Source of the DNA: Asterias amurensis | Lineage: Eukaryota; Echinodermata; Asteroidea; Forcipulatida; Asteriidae | Length of the DNA: 64,000 bases | NCBI RefSeq assembly: GCF_032118995.1 | Contig: NC_092657.1 | Span: 3,159,891 to 3,223,890 of the forward strand | Reading direction: 5' to 3' | The notes under the pieces: generated by a model | Told to the model about the DNA's origin: nothing | Databases searched by the model: none | What the model saw: the letters and a program-made list of their open reading frames with translations, nothing else | Translations under genes and position numbers: made by a program | In this document: positions 63,813 to 64,000 of the stretch, piece by piece | Position numbering within the stretch: the first letter of the stretch is position 1 | Layout: each line of letters begins with the position of its first letter

Positions 63813-63995
63813 ATTAAAGGCAGAAAACACTTTTGGACATGTTGGACACTATTTTTCTTTCTTTATTATCTCGCAACTTCGATGACCAATTGAGCTCAAA
63901 TTTTCACAGCTTTGTTATTTTGTGCATATGTTGAGATACATTAAGTGAGAAGACTAGTTCTTTGACAATTACCAATAGTGTCCAGTGTCTTTAAA
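63813..63995 (-). mobile_element. TTAA-1 MITE, internally deleted, in a kif3b intron
   Basis: Has TTAAAGGCAGAAAACACTTT at one end and GTGTCCAGTGTCTTTAA at the other but lacks the middle, leaving about 183 bases. Confidence 0.65.
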
Positions 63996-64000
63996 TAGAA

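Overview
This is a 64 kb piece of an animal nuclear genome. The sequence is AT-rich with GT-AG introns, tRNA-derived SINEs, LINE fossils and a dense layer of short inverted-repeat (MITE-like) elements. There is no operon structure, no bacterial gene and no CRISPR array. The one gene that can be named, the kinesin-II motor subunit KIF3B (KRP95 of sea urchins), is spliced as in deuterostomes. Together with the repeat style this suggests a marine invertebrate deuterostome, most likely an echinoderm such as a sea star. That assignment is inference, not a database result.

Right end, about 50.6-63.7 kb, minus strand: the 3' part of kif3b. Twelve exons could be placed to the base. All splice junctions keep the reading frame, giving 530 codons plus stop: the end of the motor domain, the neck, an acidic hinge, the coiled coil and the globular tail. 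The first exons lie beyond position 64000. The introns are full of MITEs, a 79-bp minisatellite and a LINE remnant. The stop codon lies inside the edge of a 142-bp tandem repeat.

Middle, about 33.0-39.3 kb, minus strand: an intact 514-residue protein with two C-X2-C-X12-H-X5-H zinc fingers in one coding exon, with a probable untranslated 21-bp exon upstream. Further upstream is a 179-codon acidic ORF overlapped by a second ORF in another frame, which ends inside a SINE. The gene structure there is unresolved.

Left half, about 1-32 kb: mostly repeats. Only short candidate exons are visible: a first-exon candidate at 27754-27844 (minus) in a GC-rich island, a pair of phase-compatible minus-strand exons at 15327-15643, and a plus-strand terminal-exon candidate at 12933-13055 followed by two decayed copies of itself. 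None could be tied to a known family.

Repeat layer: at least seven MITE families share ends of the form TTAA-AG...CT-TTAA, which looks like a TTAA target-site duplication. Other foldback families carry different ends, and two elements are flanked by 8-bp direct repeats. There are three tRNA-derived SINE families. One of them has had its tRNA-like head amplified into an exact 69-bp tandem array at 3541-4020. Several nested insertions give a relative age order. I found no convincing new multi-gene system. The most unusual features are the TTAA MITE set, the 69-bp tRNA-like array, the interleaved A-B-A'-B' palindromes at 40.45-41.02 kb, and the repeats that touch kif3b splice and stop signals.
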